Assembly (NCBI GenBank): GCA_963805255.1
Contig: CAWDTK010000004.1
Location: 248,001 to 312,000, forward strand
DNA length: 64,000 nt
Origin: Bog-532 sp963805255
Lineage (GTDB): Bacteria; Actinomycetota; Actinomycetes; Streptosporangiales; Streptosporangiaceae
Reading direction: 5' to 3'
Positions within the stretch are counted from its first letter, which is position 1. The number at the start of each line of letters is the position of its first letter. Positions 16,548-24,222 of the stretch are shown in pieces. The position numbers and the translations under genes were made by a program. The notes beneath the pieces are model-generated. The model was not told the DNA's origin and did no database searches. It saw only the letters and a program-made list of their open reading frames with translations.

Positions 16548-17303
16548 TCAGGCGGGATCCCGCCCTGGCCGCCCTTGCTGGCCTCCCGGGGCCTCCTGCG
16601 CAGGCTCAGCGCCGTACATCGCCGCCGGGAGATAGTTCGCGCCTGCGTAATAGTGGGGTCTGGCCGAACCCGACAGGAGGTGGCTCCTGTGCGCCGGGTT
16701 CATCAAGGTGTGCGCGTAGGCCTGGTAAGCGGGCAGCGGGGGAAGCCAGTCGCCGCGCGCGTTCCATGATCCATTTGCCGTGGTCACCCAGCCCTCCGGC
16801 GTCTGCCAGCCCTCCTGCTGGCCGGGCTCCGACTGCTCTCCTGCGGGCTTGCCCGACTGCGGCTCCTGCTGCGCAGCGGCCCTGGCCGCCTGCCCCGCGT
16901 CATCTGCGCCGACAGCGCTCAGGACGGCATCGGGCACAAGATCGGGGCGGGGCGGGTAGCGGTGAAGCTTCCTCGACTCACAGGCTCTGGCGTTCGCGTC
17001 CTTGCACAGCCACGCGCACTTATCCGCGCCGAAGTACTCCTTGTCCGGGCCAGGCTCAATCTGCTGGGAGTCGGCGCAGCCGCAGATATCGCAGTGATGG
17101 GCCCCGGGGCGGTCAGGGGTGGCGGGCAGATCCGGGTTAGCGCTCTCCGCCAGGGACAGCTGGCGGGGGGTCAGGGTGCGCCAATCTGGTGAACGGGGCG
17201 GGGCCAGGCCGGCGACGAGCTCCAGGGCGCGGCCAGCCGACAGCTCCTCCAGCAAATCAGCGGCCAGCGCCGTGAGCGCCGCATCAGCCTCGTTGACGGT
17301 CAT
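16548..17303 (-). CDS. Element zinc-binding protein, probably frameshifted near its C-terminus
   Basis: 251 residues as read, from ATG 17303, overlapping the upstream stop by 20 bases. N-terminal helices (DAALTALAADLLEELSAGRA) are followed by a zinc cluster (HHCDICGCAD ... CAWLCKDANARAC) and a long Gln/Gly/Trp-rich part. The ending GGQQGRPGRDPA looks like a frame error. Dropping one base from the GGGG at 16588-16591 continues the protein as EAREASKGGQGGIPPEGV and on to a stop at 16403-16405, which would fill the otherwise empty 16272-16547 gap. Function unknown. Confidence 0.6.
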   Translation of the reverse strand: MTVNEADAALTALAADLLEELSAGRALELVAGLAPPRSPDWRTLTPRQLSLAESANPDLPATPDRPGAHHCDICGCADSQQIEPGPDKEYFGADKCAWLCKDANARACESRKLHRYPPRPDLVPDAVLSAVGADDAGQAARAAAQQEPQSGKPAGEQSEPGQQEGWQTPEGWVTTANGSWNARGDWLPPLPAYQAYAHTLMNPAHRSHLLSGSARPHYYAGANYLPAAMYGAEPAQEAPGGQQGRPGRDPA

Positions 17304-17535
17304 GTGCCGGTAATCGCCTCCGGCACCAGGCGCTCATCGCCCAGGCCCGCCAGTGCTCCGGCGGGGCGTCAGCCTCATCCGCCGCTTCGATGAGCAGCTT
17401 CAGCGCGGCATGAAGCATGTCCGGCGCATCCCCGTGCCGCAGAACCAGCTCAAGATCGGCGGTCCGGTCCTCCCTCGCGGCCTGCACCGCGGCCAGCACA
17501 TCGAGGATGCCATCCTCCGGCTCCTGGGCGGTCAC
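17284..17535 (-). CDS. Small element protein
   Basis: 83 residues from GTG 17535, which overlaps the upstream stop (GTGA). Sequence MTAQEPEDGILDVLAAVQAA ... LELVLRHGDAPDMLHAALKL, then LIEAADEADAPPEHWRAWAM. It is mostly alpha-helical and acidic. Its place in a chain of four-base overlaps (18.9 to 16.5 kb) supports translation. Function unknown. Confidence 0.55.
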   Translation of the reverse strand: MTAQEPEDGILDVLAAVQAAREDRTADLELVLRHGDAPDMLHAALKLLIEAADEADAPPEHWRAWAMSAWCRRRLPAHDRQRG

Positions 17536-17840
17536 GCCGTCACCTCCTCCGGGACCGCCGCCTGCTCCGCCATGGACGACTCCTCGGCGGGCACCAGCCA
17601 GCCGCACGGGCCGTCCTCCTCGCTCAGCACCTCCACGCCGAACGCCGGGGCGGCGGACAGGAGGACCGTGTGCGCGAGGCATAGTGTGCCGCGGGTGACC
17701 CTGCCATCCGGACCCCGCACCTCGCAGACAGCGGCTCCGGTACCGCTGAAACCGCACGGGCGGAACTGGAGGCGGGCATGCAGCTGCGCTATCTGCTCAG
17801 CGCACCGCGGGCACGGCCCGGGGGAATCAGGCCCCGTCAC
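17532..17840 (-). CDS. Small Cys-containing element protein
   Basis: 102 residues from GTG 17840, overlapping the upstream stop by 4 bases (GTGA). It has CPRCAEQIAQLHARLQFRPC near the N-terminus, then CEVRGPDGRVTRGTLCLAH, so Cys/His ligands for one zinc are present, followed by an acidic C-terminus. The pattern resembles small phage zinc-ribbon proteins. Function unknown. Confidence 0.55.
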   Translation of the reverse strand: MTGPDSPGPCPRCAEQIAQLHARLQFRPCGFSGTGAAVCEVRGPDGRVTRGTLCLAHTVLLSAAPAFGVEVLSEEDGPCGWLVPAEESSMAEQAAVPEEVTA

Positions 17841-18559
17841 GCCGCCCTCCTCGACACCAGCGGGTCCCTGGCCTTCGCGTAGCAGCGGTCGCAGGCGAAC
17901 TTGCCCGTCTCCACGCCGTCGTACAGGAACAGCGGCCCCGGCCTCCCGCAGTGCACGCACGGGCCGGCCTGCGAAGCCGCCTGGCCGTTGCCGTGCGCTG
18001 AATCTGCGCCATCTGAGTCCACCGTCAAGTCGTCATAGGGGTCCGCCTCCCCGGCCCCGCTCAGGGCCGCTGAGAGCTGCGCCCGGAGGCTGGCGACCTC
18101 GGCCTGCAGCGCGTTCCGCTGCTCCGTGACCGCCTCAAGCTCGGCGGCCATCACAACGTCCGGGTGCGCCGCCTTCAGCGCGGCGATACGCTCATCCGCG
18201 GCCGTCAGCCGCGCCCCGAGGTTGCGGCAACCAGGGCACGGCTGCGGCTCAGGATCGGACTTAGCAGCAGTGGTGGCCGCCGCGGTGCCGGTCTGCACGC
18301 TGTCTTGTACCGGGGATGACGGTGATGATGCCGGGGGGGCGGTGTTCTCCGCCGTCTCCGGGCTGCTATCTTTCGCAGTTTTACTGTCATTCGGGGGGTG
18401 ATCTGCGGAAACAGGCGGCTTACCTGCCTTCCCGGGCTTGCCCGGCGGTCTGCTCCGGCTTCCCCCGCAGATCCGGATGCACGTCCGGCTTCCGGGGCCC
18501 GCCGCGACCGCGCTTCCCCGGGCCGCTGACCTGCGACGACTGGCCTGAATTACCAACAT
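17837..18559 (-). CDS. Coiled-coil and double zinc-ribbon ORF, probably the 3' part of the HTH gene
   Basis: The convincing part runs from about 18440 leftwards: a Lys/Pro/Ser linker (GKPGKAGKPPVSADHPPNDS), a CPGC motif, a coiled coil (LTAADERIAALKAAHPDVV ... ALQAEVASLRAQLSAAL), then CVHCGRPGPLFLYDG ... FACDRCYAKA. No good start codon precedes it and it overlaps the HTH gene by 140 bases. Removing one base from the CCCCC run at 18462-18466 fuses it in frame with the HTH protein (PDLRG-SRSRPPGKPGK), giving one protein of about 362 residues. A single frameshifted gene is therefore the better reading. Confidence 0.55.
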   Translation of the reverse strand: MLVIQASRRRSAARGSAVAAGPGSRTCIRICGGSRSRPPGKPGKAGKPPVSADHPPNDSKTAKDSSPETAENTAPPASSPSSPVQDSVQTGTAAATTAAKSDPEPQPCPGCRNLGARLTAADERIAALKAAHPDVVMAAELEAVTEQRNALQAEVASLRAQLSAALSGAGEADPYDDLTVDSDGADSAHGNGQAASQAGPCVHCGRPGPLFLYDGVETGKFACDRCYAKARDPLVSRRAA

Positions 18560-18926
18560 TGGTAATTCGCAGGTCGCCGCTGACCGTCTGCTGGCTCACG
18601 CCCAGCGCCGCGGCAATGGCCCTCTGCGGTGTCTCCTGCCCCGCCATGAGCGCCACCAGCTCGCGCCGCGGGGATACCGGGATAGCCAGCTGGGCCAGCA
18701 TCGGGAACTCGGCGGTCAGGAACTCCGCCACCGTCGCGTAGTCCTCGGTCAGCAGCTCCCGCCACCGGCCGGCCCGGGTGAACCGCGCCAGCCGCGCGGT
18801 CGCCTCATCCACCAGCTCGCTGCCCCGGATGCCCTGCGCCTTGATGTCATCGAGCTCGGCGCGCGGGTCCGCCCACGGCACGACCTCGCCCTGCTTGATG
18901 CCTGAATCTGCGCCCTTGGCGCTCAT
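18420..18926 (-). CDS. Helix-turn-helix DNA-binding protein, first gene of the cassette
   Basis: 168 residues as read, from ATG 18926 with GGGAGGG just upstream. The N-terminus is a helical region (ELDDIKAQGIRGSELVDEAT, RWRELLTEDYATVAEF), followed by an HTH: RRELVALMAGQETPQRAIAA then ALGVSQQTVSGDLRITN. This layout resembles phage and actinobacterial ParB/sigma-type HTH proteins. It heads a run of overlapping minus-strand genes and may regulate them. The C-terminus after about residue 150 probably belongs to another frame (see the 17837 ORF). Confidence 0.65.
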   Translation of the reverse strand: MSAKGADSGIKQGEVVPWADPRAELDDIKAQGIRGSELVDEATARLARFTRAGRWRELLTEDYATVAEFLTAEFPMLAQLAIPVSPRRELVALMAGQETPQRAIAAALGVSQQTVSGDLRITNVGNSGQSSQVSGPGKRGRGGPRKPDVHPDLRGKPEQTAGQAREGR

Positions 18927-19191
18927 AGACCCTCCCAGGTCCTTAGCGCGACGGACGGAGGCCGGGCGGACCTGGGAGGGAAGAGACCCGGCCACCGCCG
19001 CGCGCATTCAGTTGTGCACTGCCCTGGCCATCGTCATGACCGGGCACTCCTGATACTCAGCAGGCGGCGTCAGGCAAGCCCGGGGATGGATGAGCCCCAG
19101 CCATGCCCTGTCTGCAGAAGGCATAGCCGGGGCCGTAGTCAGGGAATCGGAGGACCGCCCAGCCCTGAGCACCGGGCCAGCGGGCCCGGGG

Positions 19192-19428
19192 CTAGACGGT
19201 CGTCATGGAATCTGGCACCGGCTCAGGCTGCTCGTACGCATACTCCCCATGAATGATCCACAGGTAGCACGGGCGGCACAGCCCCAGCTCATGCGGCCTG
19301 ATCAGGTACACGGCGGGGCGGGCCGAGCACCGGCAGCACTGCGTGCGGGGCGGCGGGGTGTCGGTGGCATCAGACAGCAGGTCAGGCATGCACCGTTCAT
19401 CGGGCATGCCTGTCACTGAAACTGTCAA
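19192..19428 (-). CDS. Small zinc-ribbon protein
   Basis: 78 residues; ATG 19407 is an alternative start. The core is CCRCSARPAVYLIRPHELGL followed by CRPCYLWIIHGEYAYEQPEP. Two CxxC pairs about 18 residues apart make a zinc ribbon of the kind frequent in actinophage small proteins. Function unknown. Confidence 0.5.
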   Translation of the reverse strand: MTVSVTGMPDERCMPDLLSDATDTPPPRTQCCRCSARPAVYLIRPHELGLCRPCYLWIIHGEYAYEQPEPVPDSMTTV

Positions 19429-19446
19429 TCAGGGATTCACCTGCGG

Positions 19447-19677
19447 TTATGCGTCACCGTTCAGCAGGAAGCCCTGCACATAGCCGGCCTTCGCGTACTT
19501 CACCCATGCCTGGCCGTCGCTCAGGTCATCCCCGGTGTCGGCGTGCTGCACCGCGCGGATCACATCGAGCAGGCGGTAGGTCAGCGACATCCGCTCGGCG
19601 CGATCCTCCGGCAGGCCGGACACAGCGAGCCTGCCGGACGGCATTTCCTCTATCAGCAGGACGTACGTCTCAGCCAT
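19447..19677 (-). CDS. Small protein coupled to the tyrosine recombinase gene
   Basis: 76 residues from ATG 19677 with a strong SD (GGAGGCG). The start overlaps the recombinase stop by 8 bases. Sequence MAETYVLLIEEMPSGRLAVS ... YRLLDVIRAVQHADTGDDLS ... YVQGFLLNGDA: an alpha/beta mini-protein, not a typical basic excisionase. Coupling suggests it acts with the recombinase. Not recognised. Confidence 0.6.
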   Translation of the reverse strand: MAETYVLLIEEMPSGRLAVSGLPEDRAERMSLTYRLLDVIRAVQHADTGDDLSDGQAWVKYAKAGYVQGFLLNGDA

Positions 19678-20317
19678 GGTCACCCGCCTCCAGTGAAGGC
19701 AGGTCAACATCCTGCAGCACCTTGACCGCCTGGCCGTTGGTCAGGTGCTTGAGGTAGCGGGCCGTGACGGCGATGGACGAGTGCCCGAGCAGGTCGGAGA
19801 TGACGCTGACCGGCACTCCCGCCTGCTCCAGCTCCCAGGCGAACGTGTGGCGCAGCCCGTGCGGGTGCACCCGCTTGTCGATCCCGGCCTTATCTGCCAG
19901 CCGCTTCAGCAGGTCCCGCACGTAGCGGTCGCTCAGCGGGCCGCCGTCCAGCGTGCAGAACAGCGGGCCGTTCTTCCAGCCGTGCACCGCGGCGTACTGC
20001 TTCCTGGTCTCCAGCCATCGGGCCAGCGCCACATCGGCGCTCGGGTGGAACCCGCGCACGGTGGCCTTGTCGCCCTTGCCGTGCAGCACGCGGGCCGTGT
20101 GCGTGGCGAAATCGACGTTCGCCGGCTTCAGCGCCAGCGCCTCGCTGATCCGCACACCGCTGCGCGACAGCAGCATGATGAGAGCCCTGTTGCGGATGCC
20201 GGTAGGTGCCCGCAGGCTGCACCGGGCGATCACCGCGGCCAGCTCGTCCGGGGTGAGCGGCTCGGGCGGGAACGTCCGGCCCGCCGTGGTCACCCTCTCG
20301 TGCTCACTCTCGCTCAT
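19670..20317 (-). CDS. Tyrosine recombinase, catalytic domain with little or no SAM-like domain
   Basis: 215 residues from ATG 20317, with GGAGG about 5 bases upstream. The catalytic set is present: Arg in SGVRISEALAL (about 56), Lys in GKGDKATVRG (about 80), HPHGLRHTF (about 152), GHSSIAVTARYLKH with the nucleophile Tyr near 187. It starts almost at the catalytic fold (LTPDELAAVIARCSL), so the usual N-terminal SAM-like arm-binding domain of 80-100 residues is absent, against about 300 residues for XerC/D. It could be a dimer-resolution recombinase for the element or an inverting or regulatory enzyme. It is followed by a coupled small gene. Confidence 0.85.
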   Translation of the reverse strand: MSESEHERVTTAGRTFPPEPLTPDELAAVIARCSLRAPTGIRNRALIMLLSRSGVRISEALALKPANVDFATHTARVLHGKGDKATVRGFHPSADVALARWLETRKQYAAVHGWKNGPLFCTLDGGPLSDRYVRDLLKRLADKAGIDKRVHPHGLRHTFAWELEQAGVPVSVISDLLGHSSIAVTARYLKHLTNGQAVKVLQDVDLPSLEAGDHG

Positions 20318-20330
20318 CACTGCCTCCACT

Positions 20331-20359
20331 GTTAGTTCTGCATCTAACTAACACTATAT
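20331..20359 (-). promoter_or_regulatory. Promoter and operator-like repeat before the tyrosine recombinase
   Basis: On the minus strand TATAGT (20359-20354) is a consensus -10 hexamer. Just downstream lies an inverted repeat GTTAGT (20347-20352 complement) / ACTAAC around a 10-base centre (20331-20352), which would overlap the transcription start and 5' leader. An AT-rich patch like this stands out in the GC-rich surroundings. Confidence 0.5.
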
Positions 20360-20486
20360 AGCAGCGAATCCGCGATGTGAAGGTGATCTGTGCAAAAGCG
20401 GTACTATTTCAGCGGATTAGCCGGGGCCGCTAATCGTGCCTCAGATGCGCAACTGACGAGTGCCTGCACCACGGCGCTGGCCTTGG

Positions 20487-20720
20487 TCAGGGCTCACGGG
20501 ACGTTTCGTGCTTCAGGCCTGCCTGAGTCGCCTGGGCCTGCAAATCATGCACCAGCTTGCCGTGCGCCTCGTCCAGCTCGCGGTACCCGAGCACGCCTGC
20601 CTGGCCGGCAAACGGCTCAAAGTCCCTCCCCGAGGCGGCTAGCCGCTCAGTGAAGACCCCGAGGCTCTCCGCCGCATCGGCCAGCGCGCGGGCATAACCC
20701 CGCCAGTCCTCATCACTCAT
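20487..20720 (-). CDS. Small helical element protein
   Basis: 77 residues from ATG 20720 (GTG 20726 possible). Sequence MSDEDWRGYARALADAAESL ... ERLAASGRDFEPFAGQAG ... HGKLVHDLQAQATQAG. Predicted largely helical with a hydrophobic heptad pattern. No family recognised, no strong SD. Confidence 0.45.
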   Translation of the reverse strand: MSDEDWRGYARALADAAESLGVFTERLAASGRDFEPFAGQAGVLGYRELDEAHGKLVHDLQAQATQAGLKHETSREP

Positions 20721-20989
20721 GCTCACACGATCAGTCTAGGAACTGCCAATCAGCAGTTACCGGGTGACCGATATGCCGGGGCACGGCACATCGGCAGCCA
20801 GGCGCGGTTGTCCGCCGGCGGGTGGTGACGTAGCTCGCGGGCTCGCTCTCGCTAATCCGGAGGCCGGTACTGGCGGCAGCAGCCGCGGACATGCCCTCTG
20901 CAGGCTCCTGACGCCGGTCACGCGGCCTCTCACGGTCACCTGGCCAGCGGGTCGGCCGGTGCCGGTTACCACGCCCGGCGAGATGACGG

Positions 20990-21613
20990 TTAACGGGCGG
21001 CCGGGGCCATCGCGTTAGCGATGCGCTCTGCCTCCCGCTTGGCCCGGCGGTGGGCGTTGACGCGATGCGAATTCTTGCAGTAGCGCGCTTTCTTGCCCCT
21101 GGCGGCCGGAATCGGATTACCGCAGTACTGACAGCGCAGTGAGTAGCCGGGTGACGGGGACGCATCAGAGATACCGGATTCCAGCCGCTGCTCGACCTTC
21201 TCCGCTTCCCGTTCGCCGACCTTCGCCAGCCTGTCCCGCTCCGCGATATCAGGGATAGCCTCCAGCATCCTGATCAGCGCACGGCTGGCCAGCCGTGCGG
21301 ATACCCGGGTAACTGCCTCCGGCGGATCCCACGGCATCTCCTGGCTGTACTCCGCCGCGGCCTCTATCGCAGCGGTGAACGCTTCCCACATGAGCCATCT
21401 GTGGGCCTTGTCCGGGGCCTGCCTGATGACGGCCTTGACGATGGACTCGAGGTCGCTGATCGCATAGAAGGTGCCGTCCACCTCGGCGTCACTGTGCTGG
21501 GCGCCGGGGTCAGCGGCGGTGCGGTGATTGATCCCGGGGTCCGCGTCACGCTGGGCTGCCGGGCTGGTCCTGGCGGTCATGGCCGGGCAATCGGTGGCCT
21601 GCGCGTCTCTCAC
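20990..21613 (-). CDS. Element protein with C-terminal zinc knuckle
   Basis: 207 residues (ATG 21613; ATG 21580 also possible). The middle is helical (DLESIVKAVIRQAPDKAHRW, AFTAAIEAAAEYSQEMPWDP). The C-terminus has CQYCGNPIPAARGKKARYCK followed by NSHRVNAHRRAKREAE, a CxxC...C...H finger with a basic helix found in many phage and actinobacterial hypothetical proteins, probably nucleic-acid binding. Function unknown. Confidence 0.6.
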   Translation of the reverse strand: MRDAQATDCPAMTARTSPAAQRDADPGINHRTAADPGAQHSDAEVDGTFYAISDLESIVKAVIRQAPDKAHRWLMWEAFTAAIEAAAEYSQEMPWDPPEAVTRVSARLASRALIRMLEAIPDIAERDRLAKVGEREAEKVEQRLESGISDASPSPGYSLRCQYCGNPIPAARGKKARYCKNSHRVNAHRRAKREAERIANAMAPAAR

Positions 21614-21736
21614 GGCTAAATCTGGGACCTCCCGGCCCTTGGCGCGGGTGAGGACGAGGGGCGGGTGGCTCAGGTCCGCAGATTGCGCGCTTTATCGTAC
21701 GCAAGAAGCTGAGTTACCCCGGCACGGGGCCGCCCG

Positions 21737-22060
21737 TCATGGCCGCACGATCTGGTCGGCGCCGAGCAGCTCGCGGAACTCCGGCCAGCATCGCCCGCGA
21801 AGGGCCTCATGCCTTCCGCCGAGTTCCTTGACCTGCCGGTAGGTGAAGTACCTGGGAAGGTTGCCGTCCCCCTGTATGGTCAGCAATGCCTGGAGTACGC
21901 CCCTGGCCGCGTCGGAGAGCGATGACGGAGGAGTGCGCTTCGTGAGCCTGTAGCGCCGGCCGTCGCGCTCGCGCAGCTCCTCCAGCAGCGCCGCGACGGC
22001 ACCGTCATGCTCGTCGGCCAGACGGTGGTACACGTCAGGGAGCGGACTGGCGCTCATCAC
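21737..22060 (-). CDS. Small element protein of unknown function
   Basis: 107 residues (start at 22060 or the following ATG at 22057). Sequence with DVYHRLADEHDGAVAALLEE, LSDAARGVLQALLTIQGDGN and FTYRQVKELGGRHEALRGRC. Mostly helical, charged and soluble. It lies on the same strand as the recombinase-side genes. No family recognised. Confidence 0.5.
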   Translation of the reverse strand: MMSASPLPDVYHRLADEHDGAVAALLEELRERDGRRYRLTKRTPPSSLSDAARGVLQALLTIQGDGNLPRYFTYRQVKELGGRHEALRGRCWPEFRELLGADQIVRP

Positions 22061-22172
22061 CGTCAGCTCCTCCCGCCACGGCGCGAGCGCGGGCCATGGC
22101 GAGCGGCAGCGGCCGGAGACTGGAACGTTGCGGGTTGCTCATACCCATTCCTGCGTCTATCCGGACCTGCCA

Positions 22173-22493
22173 TCACAGTAAGCCGGCCGCCATCGTGCCC
22201 GGCTCACCATCGTCGTCGGCAATCTGGCCGAGCGGCGGGAAGTCCGCCGGGGAGGGCTGCGGCTCGTCAATCGGCTCGTACATCGCAGCGAGAGACGCGC
22301 ACGGCTTGCACACACAGTCCGGCGGGTGCGGCCCGTGCGGCTTCTCCTCCTCCGATCCGGTCGAGGAACGACCGCACGCGCGGCACGGCGGGGAAGAGTT
22401 GACCGAGGGGCCGGGTCGGCTGGGGCACGCACGTAGTGGATGAGAAGTGAAGCGGCGACACTCCGAGCAACATCCGGGCGGTGTGACTTTCAA
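22173..22493 (-). CDS. Cys-rich small ORF (tentative)
   Basis: 106 residues containing CCSECRRFTSHPLRACPSR, CRACGRSSTGSEEE and CVCKPCASLAAMYEP: eight Cys in zinc-pair spacing, more order than expected in a shadow frame. It would start 18 bases from the divergent gene at 22512. No clear SD. Confidence 0.35.
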   Translation of the reverse strand: MKVTPPGCCSECRRFTSHPLRACPSRPGPSVNSSPPCRACGRSSTGSEEEKPHGPHPPDCVCKPCASLAAMYEPIDEPQPSPADFPPLGQIADDDGEPGTMAAGLL

Positions 22494-22494
22494 A

Positions 22495-22510
22495 GTGATT
22501 TAATCACAGC
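22495..22510 (+). promoter_or_regulatory. Palindromic operator overlapping a leaderless promoter
   Basis: GTGATT-T-AATCAC (22495-22507) is a perfect 13-base dyad. It overlaps TTTAATCACAGC (22499-22510), which ends 1 base before the GTG start at 22512. The same 12-mer precedes the start at 13669. The downstream operon encodes an XRE-type HTH protein, so autoregulation is a natural guess. Confidence 0.55.
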
Positions 22511-22511
22511 C

Positions 22512-23144
22512 GTGGCCACATCAGAGGATGGCAAGATCATCGTAGAGGCAGTCCGGCCGTTGTGCGAACCTGTGCATGGCTGCGGCAATCGTGCCTGGGA
22601 CGTTGCTGACCTGCACTTTGGCGAACATGGCATGTCCGATCAAGAGTACGTCGGTGGCCGCGCTCATCTCACTCGCTATCACATGCGCCGAGAGTTGGCG
22701 TCCTGGGGCAACCTTCCCGGGGAGTGGCAACTTTGCCCGCCGCGCCCGAACGGAGAGATCGTCCTCAGTCTGGGGGCATTGAAGCTTCGCTTTTTGCGGC
22801 CAGGCCCTGTACCGAGTGACATGCTGCCCCCGCCACCTGGCCACAACCGTGCCAGGATTGACTATTACCGTAACCCGAAGATCAACCTTTACGGTGGGCT
22901 TGGCAGCACGCTTATCTGCGTGTGGGCCGTTGACGAGGAAACTAAGCAACTAAAATTCCGTATCGTTCGCACAACCGCCCCATGGAGAGTCGGCCAGAAA
23001 GCGAATATCGACGTAGATTTCGAACTCCCCTCCGCTGCGGATCAGATGGCCGGCATGGAATTTGAGCCTAAAGATCCTGGATTCGACTTTCCGTTCTTCG
23101 ATGAGGAAGCGGGAGAGGAAGATGCTGACGGCATCGACGGGTGA
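22512..23144 (+). CDS. Unknown acidic protein encoded upstream of the XRE-ImmA gene
   Basis: 210 residues from GTG 22512, chosen because the leaderless-type promoter abuts it (the frame opens at ATG 22440). Soluble, with GKIIVEAVRPLCEPVHGCGN, EIVLSLGALKLRFLRPGPVP and STLICVWAVDEETKQLKFRI. The last 30 residues are very acidic (DFPFFDEEAGEEDADGIDG). It overlaps the next gene by 23 bases. GC content is visibly lower than in host genes. It may be a partner, such as a substrate or toxin, of the ImmA-like protease; no homologue is recognised. Confidence 0.65.
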   Translation: MATSEDGKIIVEAVRPLCEPVHGCGNRAWDVADLHFGEHGMSDQEYVGGRAHLTRYHMRRELASWGNLPGEWQLCPPRPNGEIVLSLGALKLRFLRPGPVPSDMLPPPPGHNRARIDYYRNPKINLYGGLGSTLICVWAVDEETKQLKFRIVRTTAPWRVGQKANIDVDFELPSAADQMAGMEFEPKDPGFDFPFFDEEAGEEDADGIDG

Positions 23145-24222
23145 GCGCATTCGATCCCTAAGGCAACTGATGGGGTTCTCTCAAGCCGAGCTTGCCTATG
23201 CGGCGAACGTTAGTCAGTCACTGATCTCGCAAGTTGAGAACGGGCTCCGTGAGGCGTCGCAAGAAATCGTAGAGGCAATCGCCCAGGCTACGGCTACACC
23301 CATACGCTTCTTTGAGGCCGACCCACCGGATGTTCCTATCGGCTCACTGCGTTTCCGGAAACTTTCATCGGCTCGACAGGGAGATACCAAGCGGATAAAG
23401 GTGCTCTTCGATGAGGCATTCCGAGTGGTCTCCGGGCTTCTAGCCGGTGTGAGGTTCCCGCGCCCTGATCTGCCCATGGCCAAGGACGGCTTCTCAGGCG
23501 ATGACGTGGAGAGTCTTGCTGCGGCAACCCGGGAAGCACTGCAACTGGACCCCGGCGGCCCAATACCCCACCTTACCCGCGCATGCGAACGCGCAGGCAT
23601 CGCCGTTGTGCCTCTTACTTTGAGAGACGCTGAGGATGACGAATTTGAACCGGTGGGCCACTTCGGTGTGTCGTGCTGGCCGGGCCGCGACGAACTTGCA
23701 CTCATCGGGTACTTCACTGGCGGGCCAGGTGATCGGCACAGGCACACGCTGAGCCATGAACTGGGGCATCTTGTACTACATAGCAGTAGGCGAACGACAA
23801 AAGATCCGGAAGGAGAGGCAAGCCGCTTTGCGGGCGCACTGCTAGTCCCCGAAGAGAGAGCACGGGAAATATTCTCGTCTGCGGTCATGCTTAGTGATCT
23901 GATCCAACTCAAGAAGCACTGGGGAGTATCCATACAAGCGCTTATAATGCGGGGAACGCAACTCGGCCTCATCGATGAGAGGCGGAAGACCTCACTTTTT
24001 AAGCAATTGTCTGCGCGCGGTTGGCGCAGGAATGAGCCTGTGACGGTGCACCGGGAAGAGCCAGCACTCGTCTGGCGGCTTCTAGAGCGACGATTCGGCT
24101 CACCCGTGCCTTACGCGCGGGCAGCGGAAGAAATCGGTCTTCAAGCGGTGACTCTGAGATCACTTGCACCAAATCCAGGAACGGTCCAGCGACAGCCAAA
24201 TATTGTCGTACGCTGCCGATAA
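23122..24222 (+). CDS. XRE-type HTH fused to ImmA/IrrE-like zinc metallopeptidase
   Basis: 366 residues from ATG 23122 with GGGAGAGG just upstream. N-terminal HTH (about 5-60): GERIRSLRQLMGFSQAELAY and VSQSLISQVENGLREAS. A central domain leads to the metallopeptidase motif HTLSHELGHLVLH (HExxH at about 211) with downstream EASRFAGALLVPEERA. In ICEBs1 and related phages ImmA cleaves the ImmR repressor after DNA damage; here repressor and protease domains share one chain (COG2856 type). It is probably the element's stress-responsive switch or part of a toxin-antitoxin-like pair with the upstream gene. Confidence 0.85.
   Translation: MLTASTGERIRSLRQLMGFSQAELAYAANVSQSLISQVENGLREASQEIVEAIAQATATPIRFFEADPPDVPIGSLRFRKLSSARQGDTKRIKVLFDEAFRVVSGLLAGVRFPRPDLPMAKDGFSGDDVESLAAATREALQLDPGGPIPHLTRACERAGIAVVPLTLRDAEDDEFEPVGHFGVSCWPGRDELALIGYFTGGPGDRHRHTLSHELGHLVLHSSRRTTKDPEGEASRFAGALLVPEERAREIFSSAVMLSDLIQLKKHWGVSIQALIMRGTQLGLIDERRKTSLFKQLSARGWRRNEPVTVHREEPALVWRLLERRFGSPVPYARAAEEIGLQAVTLRSLAPNPGTVQRQPNIVVRCR

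Noticed and set aside
20731..21165. 144-codon minus-strand ORF
   Set aside because: Pro/Arg-rich alternative frame overlapping the better-supported zinc-knuckle gene at 20990-21613.
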